Part shown: in pieces, positions 41,428 to 49,632 of the stretch
Layout of the letters: the number at the start of each line of letters is the position of its first letter
Position numbering within the stretch: the first letter of the stretch is position 1
DNA from: Dorea_A amylophila
Lineage (GTDB): Bacteria > Bacillota > Clostridia > Lachnospirales > Lachnospiraceae
Length of the DNA stretch: 64,000 bases
Direction of reading: 5' to 3'
Assembly: GCF_025567265.1 (NCBI RefSeq)
Contig: NZ_JAOQJW010000019.1
Span: 1-64,000, forward strand
Made by a program: the position numbers and the translations under genes
The notes under the pieces: model-generated
Told to the model about the DNA's origin: nothing
Database searches by the model: none
What the model saw: the letters and a program-made list of their open reading frames with translations, nothing else

Positions 41428-43101
41428 TTATTTCTTTGGCAGTTTAAAAGAACTCTTCAGAGATACAATACGGTTAAACACCAGATTTTCCGGTGTGGAG
41501 TCTTTCGAATCAATACAGAAATATCCATTTCTTACAAACTGGAAGCTGTCACACGGACCTGCTTCGTTAAAGCTGTCTTCCACATAGCACTCTTTTAAAA
41601 TCTGTAAGGAATCCGGGTTCAGGTTCAGCGATCCATCTTCTTTATTATATACTCCCTTCTCTTCATCGATCAGGTTCTCATATAATCTGACTTCTGCTTT
41701 CTTAGCCTGTGGTGCACTTACCCAGTGGATCGTTCCTTTTACCTTACGTCCGGTAAACCCGGTTCCGCATTTTGTCTCCGGATCATACGTACAATGTACC
41801 ACCGTTACATTTCCTTCTGCATCCGTCTCATAGCTGACACATTTTACAAAATATGCATGCATCAGACGTACTTCGTTTCCAGGGAAAAGGCGGAAATACT
41901 TCTTCGGAGGATCAATCATAAAATCATTACGCTCAATGTAAAGTTCACGTCCAAACGGCACTTTTCTCACACCAAGTTCCGGATTCTCCAGATTGTTCTC
42001 TACATCCAGATATTCCACTTCTCCTTCCGGATAGTTGTCGATCACCAGTTTGATCGGATCCAGGACTGCCATCATACGAGGCTTCTTCATCTTCAGATCT
42101 TCACGGATACAATACTCCAGCATTGCATAATCCACAGAGCTCTGGCTCTTGGATACTCCGCACATTTCAACGAACATCTTAATGGATTCTGGTGTAAATC
42201 CTCTTCTTCTGAGAGCTGCGATCGATACAAGTCTCGGATCATCCCATCCGTCTACAATACCATCCATAACAAGCTTCTTGATGTATCTCTTACCTGTAAC
42301 AACATTCGTCAGATACAGCTTGGAGAATTCAATCTGTCTCGGTGCCGGATCAAATTCACACTCTTTTACAACCCAGTCATATAATGGTCTGTGGTCTTCA
42401 AATTCCAGTGTACAGATAGAATGTGTAATGTGCTCGATCGCATCTTCGATCGGATGTGCAAAATCATACATTGGATAAATACACCATTTATCTCCTGTAT
42501 TGTGATGTGTCATATGCGCCACACGGTAGATGATCGGATCACGCATGTTGATATTCGGCGATGCCATATCAATCTTTGCACGCAGAACTTTCTCTCCATC
42601 CTGATACTTTCCGTCTTTCATCTCTTCGAAAAGTCTTAAATTCTCTTCTATCGGACGGTCACGATACGGACTGTTCTTTCCAGGCTCTGTCAGGGTTCCG
42701 CGGTATTCACGCATTTCTTCCGCTGTCAGGTCACAGACGAATGCCTTTCCTTTTTTGATCAGCTTTACTGCACACTCATACATCTGGTCAAAATAGTCTG
42801 ATGCAAAATAAAGATGATCTCCCCAGTCGGCACCCAGCCATTTTACATCTTCTTTGATGGACTCTACGAATTCCATATCTTCTTTCATCGGGTTCGTATC
42901 GTCAAATCTTAAATGAAAGGTTCCGTTATATTTCTTTGCAAGTCCTGAATTCAGAAGAATCGACTTCGCATGTCCGATATGCAGATATCCGTTCGGTTCC
43001 GGCGGAAATCTCGTACATACTTCGCTGTATACTCCTTCTGCAAGATCTTTATCTATTTCCTGTTCAATAAAATTTTTGGAAACTGTTGTTTCTTCTCCCA
43101 T
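41428..43101 (-). CDS. glnS: Glutamine-tRNA ligase
   Basis: The 557-residue class I synthetase has the HIGH motif at 41-44 (PNGYLHIGHAKS), the KMSKS-like VSKSQSS, and the two beta-barrel anticodon domains of GlnRS. DDTNP after the first motif fits GlnRS rather than GluRS. Many Firmicutes lack GlnRS and use GatCAB, so its presence is a lineage marker. No T-box leader precedes it. Confidence 0.95.
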   Translation of the reverse strand: MGEETTVSKNFIEQEIDKDLAEGVYSEVCTRFPPEPNGYLHIGHAKSILLNSGLAKKYNGTFHLRFDDTNPMKEDMEFVESIKEDVKWLGADWGDHLYFASDYFDQMYECAVKLIKKGKAFVCDLTAEEMREYRGTLTEPGKNSPYRDRPIEENLRLFEEMKDGKYQDGEKVLRAKIDMASPNINMRDPIIYRVAHMTHHNTGDKWCIYPMYDFAHPIEDAIEHITHSICTLEFEDHRPLYDWVVKECEFDPAPRQIEFSKLYLTNVVTGKRYIKKLVMDGIVDGWDDPRLVSIAALRRRGFTPESIKMFVEMCGVSKSQSSVDYAMLEYCIREDLKMKKPRMMAVLDPIKLVIDNYPEGEVEYLDVENNLENPELGVRKVPFGRELYIERNDFMIDPPKKYFRLFPGNEVRLMHAYFVKCVSYETDAEGNVTVVHCTYDPETKCGTGFTGRKVKGTIHWVSAPQAKKAEVRLYENLIDEEKGVYNKEDGSLNLNPDSLQILKECYVEDSFNEAGPCDSFQFVRNGYFCIDSKDSTPENLVFNRIVSLKSSFKLPKK

Positions 43102-43184
43102 GGTGTCCTCCTTAGGTTTTAACTATACATTATGCTCATTATCTTATCATAAAAAATATGATGAAACAAGGGAAGATACCTCTT

Positions 43185-43517
43185 TTACCGGTTTTCGCAG
43201 AAAAATGTAAATGCATCCAGAAATTCAGAATTACTTGGACACTTGATCGCATGGTAACCAAGGATCTCCATCATAAGTTCTTTATCTTCTTTCCAACACT
43301 TATCAACGACTACACGTATCCCGCGTTCCACATTATAAAAACTGGTTTCGTGTTTTTCTCCTATCGGGATATATATATCATTCTGTGTCGCAAACGGCTT
43401 TTCTTTTGTATGGAATCCACTGATGATATCTGCAGCATCCAACAGATAATAGTATCCTTTATATCCTGATGTGACTTTAAATCTTCTGAGTGTCTGTATC
43501 ATAATATTCCTATTCAT
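43185..43517 (-). CDS. Stand-alone Spo0A C-terminal domain protein
   Basis: The 110-residue protein aligns with the DNA-binding domain of Spo0A: LRRFKVTSGYKGYYYLLDAA, then NVERGIRVVVDKCWKED and LGYHAIKCPSNSEFLDAF. The receiver domain is missing. The NVERGIR stretch corresponds to the Spo0A recognition helix (RVERAIR). It might compete with Spo0A for 0A boxes or control its own genes without phosphorylation. GGGAG lies before the ATG at 43517. Confidence 0.88.
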   Translation of the reverse strand: MNRNIMIQTLRRFKVTSGYKGYYYLLDAADIISGFHTKEKPFATQNDIYIPIGEKHETSFYNVERGIRVVVDKCWKEDKELMMEILGYHAIKCPSNSEFLDAFTFFCENR

Positions 43518-43659
43518 AAATAATCTCCCTTTTTTGGCTCTATCTAAAAAATAAATCACAACATGTCGTTTATCAATGATTTCGATACCAAAAACCTTCT
43601 TTTTTTATTTTTTAGACCTTTATGTGTCTGATTTCTTCGAAAAAGATCAGCTATAGGTC

Positions 43660-43701
43660 AAAAAAAGTTTGAAGACATCTTTTTATCTTCAAACTTTTTT
43701 T
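43660..43701 (-). terminator. Bidirectional terminator after MATE gene
   Basis: AAAAAAAGTTTGAAGA / TCTTCAAACTTTTTTT, 16-bp perfect inverted repeat with a 10-base loop, immediately after the MATE stop. Confidence 0.92.
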
Positions 43702-43709
43702 GCATTTGT

Positions 43710-45056
43710 CTATATCTTTTCCGTCCTTAAAACCATCCAGTTTCCTTTCCAGACATACAGAATCATCAAAAGCATGCCCAAAAGCCATGAGGTCGGATAG
43801 CACATCATCACATGGCCGAGACTCTTTGCCCATGCCATGGTTCCTGCAATCCACATCACACGGAATCCGCATAATGATACCAGAAATACAATCATGGCCT
43901 GCATCGTCTTGCCGGTTCCTCTGATCGTTCCGCCAAGCACATGCAGGATTCCAAGCATCCAGTAAAACGGGCAGAAATATTTCATAATATATACACCATA
44001 TTCCACCACCTTATGGTTCGTCGTAAAGACTCCGATTACCTGCGGAGCGAATATCAGCAGCACAATTCCGGTTATCACAGAATACCCGGCACCCATTGCT
44101 GTGGATATGTACATTCCTTTTCTGACCCTGTCTGCTTTCCCTGCACCAATATTCTGTCCGGCAAATGTAGTTGCCGCCATACTGATACTCAGTACCGGCA
44201 GGATATTAAATCCATCGATTTTTATATAAGCTGCAAAACCGGCCATAACTGTCGCTCCAAAACTATTCACACTTGCCTGCACGATCAGGTTTGAAAGCGA
44301 AATTACAATATTCTGGATTCCTGTCGGGATTCCGATACGGATGATCTTCGAAAGCAGATGATCATAGCATCGGATCTCCTTAATCTTCAACTTATATACA
44401 TCTTCACTTCTGATCAGAAATCCCCATATAAAAATGCACGAAATCAGCTGACTGATATCCGTAGCCAATGCAGCACCCACTATTCCGAGTTTCAATCCGA
44501 CAACCATGATCAGATCCAGAAATATGTTCGAAATTGCCGCGATCATCAGATAAACCAGGGATCGCCTCGAATTCCCCACCGCATTCAGAATACCTGCCGA
44601 CATATTGTAAACTACCGAAAATAAACTTCCGCCAAAATATACCTGCAGATAGATTACCGACTGTTCAAATACCTTGTCCGGTGTTCCCATCAGGCGCAGC
44701 ATCGATGGTGTCACTGTAATTCCGATTACAGTCAGAAGCACTCCTGCTACCAGCGCGATCGCCATCGTAGTATGTACGGCCTTCCTCACGCCTTCTGTAT
44801 TTTTGGCCCCATAAAACTGCGAGATTACAACACCTGCACCAGTCGATGCTCCTATGCAGAAACCGATCAGCAAGTTAATGATCGCACCGCTGGATCCGAC
44901 TGCTGCCAGTGCGTTACTTCCCACATAGTTGCCGACAATAATCGAATCCACCGTATTATACAGCTGCTGAAACAGATTCCCCAGAATCAGTGGAATTGCA
45001 AAGAATAATATTTCTTTCCAAATCACTCCTTCGGTCATTGTTTTCATCTTTTTCAT
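43710..45056 (-). CDS. MATE family efflux transporter
   Basis: The 448-residue membrane protein begins MKKMKTMTEGVIWKEILFFA and shows two six-span halves with LFQQLYNTVDSIIVGNYVG and GIPTGIQNIVISLSNLIVQA. It differs clearly from the MATE protein at 3487-4836 and belongs to the DinF/NorM-like group common in clostridia. Substrate unknown. The ATG at 45056 is preceded by GAGAGG. Confidence 0.92.
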   Translation of the reverse strand: MKKMKTMTEGVIWKEILFFAIPLILGNLFQQLYNTVDSIIVGNYVGSNALAAVGSSGAIINLLIGFCIGASTGAGVVISQFYGAKNTEGVRKAVHTTMAIALVAGVLLTVIGITVTPSMLRLMGTPDKVFEQSVIYLQVYFGGSLFSVVYNMSAGILNAVGNSRRSLVYLMIAAISNIFLDLIMVVGLKLGIVGAALATDISQLISCIFIWGFLIRSEDVYKLKIKEIRCYDHLLSKIIRIGIPTGIQNIVISLSNLIVQASVNSFGATVMAGFAAYIKIDGFNILPVLSISMAATTFAGQNIGAGKADRVRKGMYISTAMGAGYSVITGIVLLIFAPQVIGVFTTNHKVVEYGVYIMKYFCPFYWMLGILHVLGGTIRGTGKTMQAMIVFLVSLCGFRVMWIAGTMAWAKSLGHVMMCYPTSWLLGMLLMILYVWKGNWMVLRTEKI

Positions 45057-45145
45057 TTTCTTCTTCCTCTCTATTACCATTTCTTTTCATATTCCAGATT
45101 TTCGCAGGATTTTTCACGATTTTCAATTAATATCACGAAAATATA

Positions 45146-45175
45146 TTGACAAATGCACTCCTTTCAGTGTATAGT
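45146..45175 (+). promoter_or_regulatory. Promoter of tRNA-Thr
   Basis: TTGACA (45146-45151), 18 bases, TATAGT (45170-45175) on the plus strand, about 26 bases before the tRNA. Confidence 0.85.
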
Positions 45176-45201
45176 ATCAACGTTGCATATCACTTATGCA
45201 T

Positions 45202-45274
45202 GCTGCCTTGGCTCAGTCGGTAGAGCGTCGCCTTGGTAAGGCGGAGGTCGGCGGTTCGATTCCGCTAGGCAGCT
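45202..45274 (+). tRNA. tRNA-Thr (anticodon GGT)
   Basis: The 73-nt sequence folds into a full cloverleaf: acceptor GCTGCCT / AGGCAGC, D arm GCTC / GAGC, anticodon stem TCGCC / GGCGG with loop TTGGTAA, and T arm with GGTTCGATTCC. The anticodon GGT reads ACC and ACU. CCA is not encoded. Confidence 0.97.
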
Positions 45275-45285
45275 TACAAGAGAAG

Positions 45286-45326
45286 TCCCGTAAAACTTTC
45301 AAATGATTGTTTTACGGGATTTTTTT
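45286..45326 (+). terminator. Terminator after tRNA-Thr
   Basis: TCCCGTAAAAC / GTTTTACGGGA, 11-bp perfect stem, then seven T on the plus strand, 11 bases after the tRNA. Confidence 0.93.
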
Positions 45327-45366
45327 ACAATTACAAATTCAGCCGATATTTATATCCTCTTTAGAT

Positions 45367-45972
45367 TTATTTTTCCTTTTCCAGAATCTTCTGCATCTTT
45401 CCCTTGATTCTCTGAAGTGCATTATCAATCGTCTTTGGACTCCGGTCCAGAAGCTTTGCGATCGTCTTATAATCCGTTCCCATCAGATGAAGATACAGAA
45501 CTCTGCGCTCCAGTTCACTTAATTCTTTTTCCAGACGTTCTTCCAACGTCTTCGCACGTTCCTGACTGACAAGCAGTTCTTCCGGATTCGTCTCATGTCC
45601 GGATTCCATTGTATCGATCAACGAGTTTTCCCCGTCTTCTCTTTCATACAGGGAAATATAACTGTTGAGCGGACTGTGTTTCTTTCTGTTTGAAGCTTCA
45701 ATTGCCGAATACAACTGTCTTGTCACACATAGCCTTGCAAAGCTGAAGAAGGATGCTTCCTGATCCACATCGTAGTCCTGAACTGCTTTAAAAAGTCCGA
45801 TCATCCCCTCCTGGATCAGATCATCCGTCTCACCGCCGAGCAGATACATTGCATTGGCTTCTTTTCTGACTAGATTCTTATATTTTTCCATCAGATAATC
45901 GATAATTCCCGTTTCTCCCATCCGGAGTCTGCGGATCAGTTCTTCATCTGTTAATTTTTTATACTCTGTCAT
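45367..45972 (-). CDS. sigH: Sporulation sigma factor SigH
   Basis: The 201-residue sigma-70 family factor has region 2 (LVRKEANAMYLLGGETDDLI then QEGMIGLFKAVQDYD) and region 4 (LSELERRVLYLHLMGTDYKT; LLDRSPKTIDNALQRIK). These match SigH, which starts the sporulation and post-exponential programme. Its place after rlmB in the cysE-cysS-mrnC-rlmB-sigH order is conserved in Firmicutes. Start codon overlaps the rlmB stop (ATGA type). Confidence 0.95.
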   Translation of the reverse strand: MTEYKKLTDEELIRRLRMGETGIIDYLMEKYKNLVRKEANAMYLLGGETDDLIQEGMIGLFKAVQDYDVDQEASFFSFARLCVTRQLYSAIEASNRKKHSPLNSYISLYEREDGENSLIDTMESGHETNPEELLVSQERAKTLEERLEKELSELERRVLYLHLMGTDYKTIAKLLDRSPKTIDNALQRIKGKMQKILEKEK

Positions 45973-46721
45973 ACACTCCTCTGTCTCACAATCTCATATG
46001 CAAGGACGCCCGCTGCCACCGATGCATTCAGGGAATCGATATCCCCCTTCATCGGAATTCTTGCAGTAAAGTCACAGGTGTCTTTTACCAGACGTCCCAC
46101 ACCTTCGCCTTCATTACCAATTACGAGTCCGATCGGTCCTTTCATATTGACATCATACATGACATCCCCGTCCATATCGGCACATACGAACCACAGACCT
46201 TTTTTCTTCAAATCTTCCATCGTCTTTACCAGATTTGTTACTTTTGCAACCGGCGTATAATTCAGGGCCCCTGCGGAAGTTCTTGCTACGGTTGCCGTCA
46301 GTCCGACTGCCCGTCTCTTTGGTATGATCACACCATGTGCCCCTGCCTGATTCGCAGTACGGATGATCGCACCGAGATTGTGCGGATCTTCAATATTATC
46401 CAGAATGATCAGAAACGGATCTTCTCCCTTTTCTTCTGCAAGCTTTAACATATCCTCTACCTCTGCATATTCATATGCAGCAACACTTGCGATCACTCCC
46501 TGGTGTTTACCGGTCTCCGACAACTGGTTCAGACGGTCTTTTTCCACGAAATTCAATATCGTGTCATGCTTTCTTGCCTCGCGGATGATGGATCTCACTG
46601 CACCATCCTGACATCCATCCAGTACATACAGCTTGTCTACCGGTTTTCCGGAACGAAATGCTTCCATAACGGCATTTCTTCCTTCTATGATACTTTCATT
46701 TACATTCTTATCGTGACTCAT
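45969..46721 (-). CDS. rlmB: 23S rRNA Gm2251 methyltransferase RlmB
   Basis: This 250-residue SpoU-type SPOUT enzyme 2'-O-methylates 23S rRNA. Motifs are visible: N-terminal substrate-binding domain (IIEGRNAVMEAFRSGKPVDK), then NLGAIIRTANQAGAHGV, IGNEGEGVGRLV and SLNASVAAGVLAYE. AAGGAG precedes the ATG at 46721. It lies between mrnC and sigH, overlapping sigH by 4 bases. Confidence 0.94.
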   Translation of the reverse strand: MSHDKNVNESIIEGRNAVMEAFRSGKPVDKLYVLDGCQDGAVRSIIREARKHDTILNFVEKDRLNQLSETGKHQGVIASVAAYEYAEVEDMLKLAEEKGEDPFLIILDNIEDPHNLGAIIRTANQAGAHGVIIPKRRAVGLTATVARTSAGALNYTPVAKVTNLVKTMEDLKKKGLWFVCADMDGDVMYDVNMKGPIGLVIGNEGEGVGRLVKDTCDFTARIPMKGDIDSLNASVAAGVLAYEIVRQRSV

Positions 46722-46736
46722 ATTTGACACTCCTTA

Positions 46737-47177
46737 TTATTCTTTGATACTGTCCAGACCTATTTTAACCAGTTCCAGCATTCTTTTCCACTCTTTTTTC
46801 AGATATAGATATCCAAGCAGAGCTTCAAATCCCGTCGCACGTCTGTAATCTGTAATCGACTGGTTCTTCGCCGGCGACACGCTCTTGGCATTGCGGCCTC
46901 TTTTATAGACAGCATGTTCTTCTTCTGTCAGGTGTTCCTGCATCGTACGCATCATTTTCGACTGTGCGGACGCCTGGACATAAGAGCTGGTCTTCTGGTG
47001 CAGCTTCTGTACCTGACGGTTTCCTTCATTGATCACCAGGGATTTAATGATCAGATCATAAATGCAATCTCCGATATATGCCAAAGTAAGAGGTGAATAT
47101 TCTTTAATATCCACCTCTTTCATCTGGAAAATCTCCTGCATATAAGTGTCAAATCCCCACTCTACGCTCTTTTCCAT
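46737..47177 (-). CDS. mrnC: Mini-ribonuclease 3
   Basis: The 146-residue protein has the RNase III catalytic fold without a dsRNA-binding domain: LTLAYIGDCIYDLIIKSLVI carries the signature region, and RRATGFEALLGYLYL the later acidic site. MrnC matures 23S rRNA ends. It overlaps cysS by 16 bases and is followed after 15 bases by rlmB, in the order known from Bacillus. Confidence 0.95.
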   Translation of the reverse strand: MEKSVEWGFDTYMQEIFQMKEVDIKEYSPLTLAYIGDCIYDLIIKSLVINEGNRQVQKLHQKTSSYVQASAQSKMMRTMQEHLTEEEHAVYKRGRNAKSVSPAKNQSITDYRRATGFEALLGYLYLKKEWKRMLELVKIGLDSIKE

Positions 47178-48568
47178 TGTACTCCTTCTCTGGTATCCTT
47201 TAAGATGATACCCTTCTCTAACAGTTCATCACGGATTGCATCGGCTCTTGCAAAGTCTTTAGCCTTACGTGCTGCCTGACGCTCCTCGATCAGTTTCTCG
47301 ATGTCTTCGTCCAGGATCTCTTCTTTCTTATCTACGATCAGTCCCAGAACTCCTGTTAACTTCACAAGCAAATCGAATAATTTCTGAAGATATTCTTTGG
47401 AACTTTCTGCACCGGCCGTTGTATTGATATATTTTACAAGATCAAAGATTGCTGCAACGGCATCTGCTGTATTAAAGTCATCGTCCATTGCTTTTTCAAA
47501 TCCTGCAACGAATTCTTCTGTCTTTGCAAAGTTTTCTGCTTCTGCATCTGTGATTGCTTCTGTTTTTGCATTTTCCATAAGGAATTTCAGGTTGTCTGCT
47601 GCGTTCACGATACGCTCCAGACCATTCTTAGATGCTTCCATCAGGTCTGCGCTGAAGTTCAGCGGGCTTCTGTAGTGTGCACTCAGCATGAAGAAACGCA
47701 GTACCTGCAGATCATACTGTTCGCTGATCTCACGTACCGTACGGAAATTACCAAGCGACTTACTCATCTTCCTGTTGTCAATATTAAGGAATGCATTGTG
47801 CATCCAGTATTTTGCAAATTCCTTGCCATTTGCGGCCTCACTCTGCGCAATCTCATTTTCATGATGTGGGAATACAAGATCTTCTCCGCCGGCATGAATG
47901 TCGATCTGCTCTCCGAGATATTTCTTAGACATCTCTGAGCACTCGATGTGCCATCCCGGACGTCCTTCGCTCCACGGAGACTCCCATGCAGGCTCTCCTT
48001 CTTTCTTCGGTTTCCAAAGTACAAAATCCAGCGGATCTTCTTTCTCATCTTCTCCGGATACCAGAAGGGAACGTTCACCCGAACGAAGATCATCCAGATT
48101 CTTGTGCGAAAGCTTACCGTAATCTTTGAACTTTCTTGTACTGTAATATACGGTACCATTCTTCTCATATGCAAATCCTTTATCAATCAACGTCTGGATC
48201 ATATCTACCATACCGCAGATTTCTTCTGTCGCAAGCGGGTTCTTGGTTGCCGGTTTGATATTCATACCGTCCATATCTTTTTTACACTCTGCAATGTAAC
48301 GTTTGGAAATCTCATCGGCTGTCACCCCTTCTTCGATGGCTTTTTTGATGATCTTATCGTCTACGTCTGTAAAGTTAGATACATAATTTACATCATATCC
48401 TTTGTATTCAAAATATCTTCTGACCGTGTCGAATACGATCATTGGTCTGGCATTTCCAATATGGATAAAGTTATATACGGTAGGCCCGCATACATACATC
48501 TTTACCTTTCCTTCTTCCAAAGGTACAAATTCTTCTTTTTTCTTTGTCATTGTATTAAAAATCTTCAT
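47162..48568 (-). CDS. cysS: Cysteine-tRNA ligase
   Basis: The 468-residue class I synthetase has the zinc/active-site start MYVCGPTVYNFIHIGNARPM, the conserved WHIECSEMSKKYLG and HHENEIAQSEA zinc ligands, and the KMSKSLGNF loop. It charges tRNA-Cys. It overlaps cysE upstream by 14 bases and mrnC downstream. The Cys T-box ahead of cysE should control it too. Confidence 0.96.
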   Translation of the reverse strand: MKIFNTMTKKKEEFVPLEEGKVKMYVCGPTVYNFIHIGNARPMIVFDTVRRYFEYKGYDVNYVSNFTDVDDKIIKKAIEEGVTADEISKRYIAECKKDMDGMNIKPATKNPLATEEICGMVDMIQTLIDKGFAYEKNGTVYYSTRKFKDYGKLSHKNLDDLRSGERSLLVSGEDEKEDPLDFVLWKPKKEGEPAWESPWSEGRPGWHIECSEMSKKYLGEQIDIHAGGEDLVFPHHENEIAQSEAANGKEFAKYWMHNAFLNIDNRKMSKSLGNFRTVREISEQYDLQVLRFFMLSAHYRSPLNFSADLMEASKNGLERIVNAADNLKFLMENAKTEAITDAEAENFAKTEEFVAGFEKAMDDDFNTADAVAAIFDLVKYINTTAGAESSKEYLQKLFDLLVKLTGVLGLIVDKKEEILDEDIEKLIEERQAARKAKDFARADAIRDELLEKGIILKDTREGVQWKRA

Positions 48569-49268
48569 TTTTCGCGTTCTCCTCCTCTTTTTCTTCCGGT
48601 ATCGGATTCTCTTTTAAACATTGCATGCGTTTCTCCATCTCCTGAATCTGTCTGTGCATTCTTATGTTATCTGCCTGCAGTTCTCTGATATCATTTGAAA
48701 TCGGATCCGGCAGATGCACCTGATCCATATCGAGTCTCGGTATCTTCTCATCATTCATCTTAACCACTCTGCCCGGCACACCTACAACTGTACAATTCGG
48801 CGGTACTTCTTCCAATACTACCGATCCCGCTCCAATCTTGGAATTTTCTCCGATGGTAAATGAACCAAGAACCTTTGCTCCTGCACTCACCATAACGTTA
48901 TCTCTCAGGGTCGGATGTCTCTTGCCTTGTTCTTTTCCGGTTCCTCCAAGTGTGACTCCTTGATACAAGGTAATATTATCTCCCAGTTCCGCAGTCTCTC
49001 CGATGATCACTCCGCTTCCGTGGTCGATAAATAATCCTTTTCCTATTGTTGCCCCCGGATGGATCTCGATTCCGGTCTTTCTTACTGCCCGTTGCGATAC
49101 CCATCTGGCAAGAAAATAATGTTTCTTCAGATAGAGCTTATGTGCGATTCTGTAATGAAGAATTGCTTTGAAACTAGAATACAGGAATACTTCCATATTC
49201 GACTTGATCGCAGGATCCCGTTCCCGTATCACCTGAATTTCTTCATTGACATATGATATGATGCCCAT
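48555..49268 (-). CDS. cysE: Serine O-acetyltransferase
   Basis: The 237-residue enzyme makes O-acetylserine for cysteine synthesis. It has the N-terminal helical domain, the left-handed beta-helix of hexapeptide repeats (HPGATIGKGLFIDHGSGVII), and GVTLGGTGKEQGKRHPTL at the active site. An acidic C-terminal tail of about 50 residues is longer than usual. It is the first gene of the operon behind a Cys T-box. Confidence 0.95.
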   Translation of the reverse strand: MGIISYVNEEIQVIRERDPAIKSNMEVFLYSSFKAILHYRIAHKLYLKKHYFLARWVSQRAVRKTGIEIHPGATIGKGLFIDHGSGVIIGETAELGDNITLYQGVTLGGTGKEQGKRHPTLRDNVMVSAGAKVLGSFTIGENSKIGAGSVVLEEVPPNCTVVGVPGRVVKMNDEKIPRLDMDQVHLPDPISNDIRELQADNIRMHRQIQEMEKRMQCLKENPIPEEKEEENAKNEDF

Positions 49269-49317
49269 CTATGATCTCTCCTTTTTATAAGTTTACCGCC
49301 TGTTCTGTATGCTTTGG

Positions 49318-49597
49318 TACAAAAAAACTCCGTCTCCTGCTTTACACAAGAGACGAAGTATATCCGCGGTTCCACTCTTTTTAAAGAATACAGTTCTATT
49401 ACCCGCATTCTTCTCTCAGTACACGTAACGTGTGTAATCCCGGATCCGGCTATGATGTTATCCTTCTTTCTCACCGGACCGACTCCCGGACGCACTTCAC
49501 AAAAACTGTAATCGGAAACTGCTTTCAGCCGGTGACAGTTTCTCTCTTTCGACACAACACATCTGCTACTCTTTCCGTTCAAAGTCTTTCTCATATA
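49318..49597 (-). promoter_or_regulatory. T-box leader, cysteine specifier (UGC)
   Basis: AGAGTGGAACCGCGGA is the antiterminator motif (about 49362-49377), followed by a terminator with GTCTC / GAGAC core and a seven-T tract (to 49321). Stem I has AGAGTAGCAG and AGAGAG; the specifier loop reads GAAG-TGC-GTCCGGGAG, giving UGC for cysteine. It controls cysE and the following genes. Confidence 0.92.
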
Positions 49598-49603
49598 GAA
49601 TAT

Positions 49604-49632
49604 ATATTATGCGATATCATCTTTTTTGTCAA
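49604..49632 (-). promoter_or_regulatory. Promoter of cysE operon
   Basis: TTGACA (49632-49627), 17 bases, TAATAT (49609-49604) on the minus strand. It overlaps the last codons of the histidine kinase gene. Confidence 0.8.

Noticed and set aside
49229..49594. 121-residue frame on the minus strand upstream of cysE
   Set aside because: It coincides with the Cys T-box leader, whose conserved RNA sequence explains the region.
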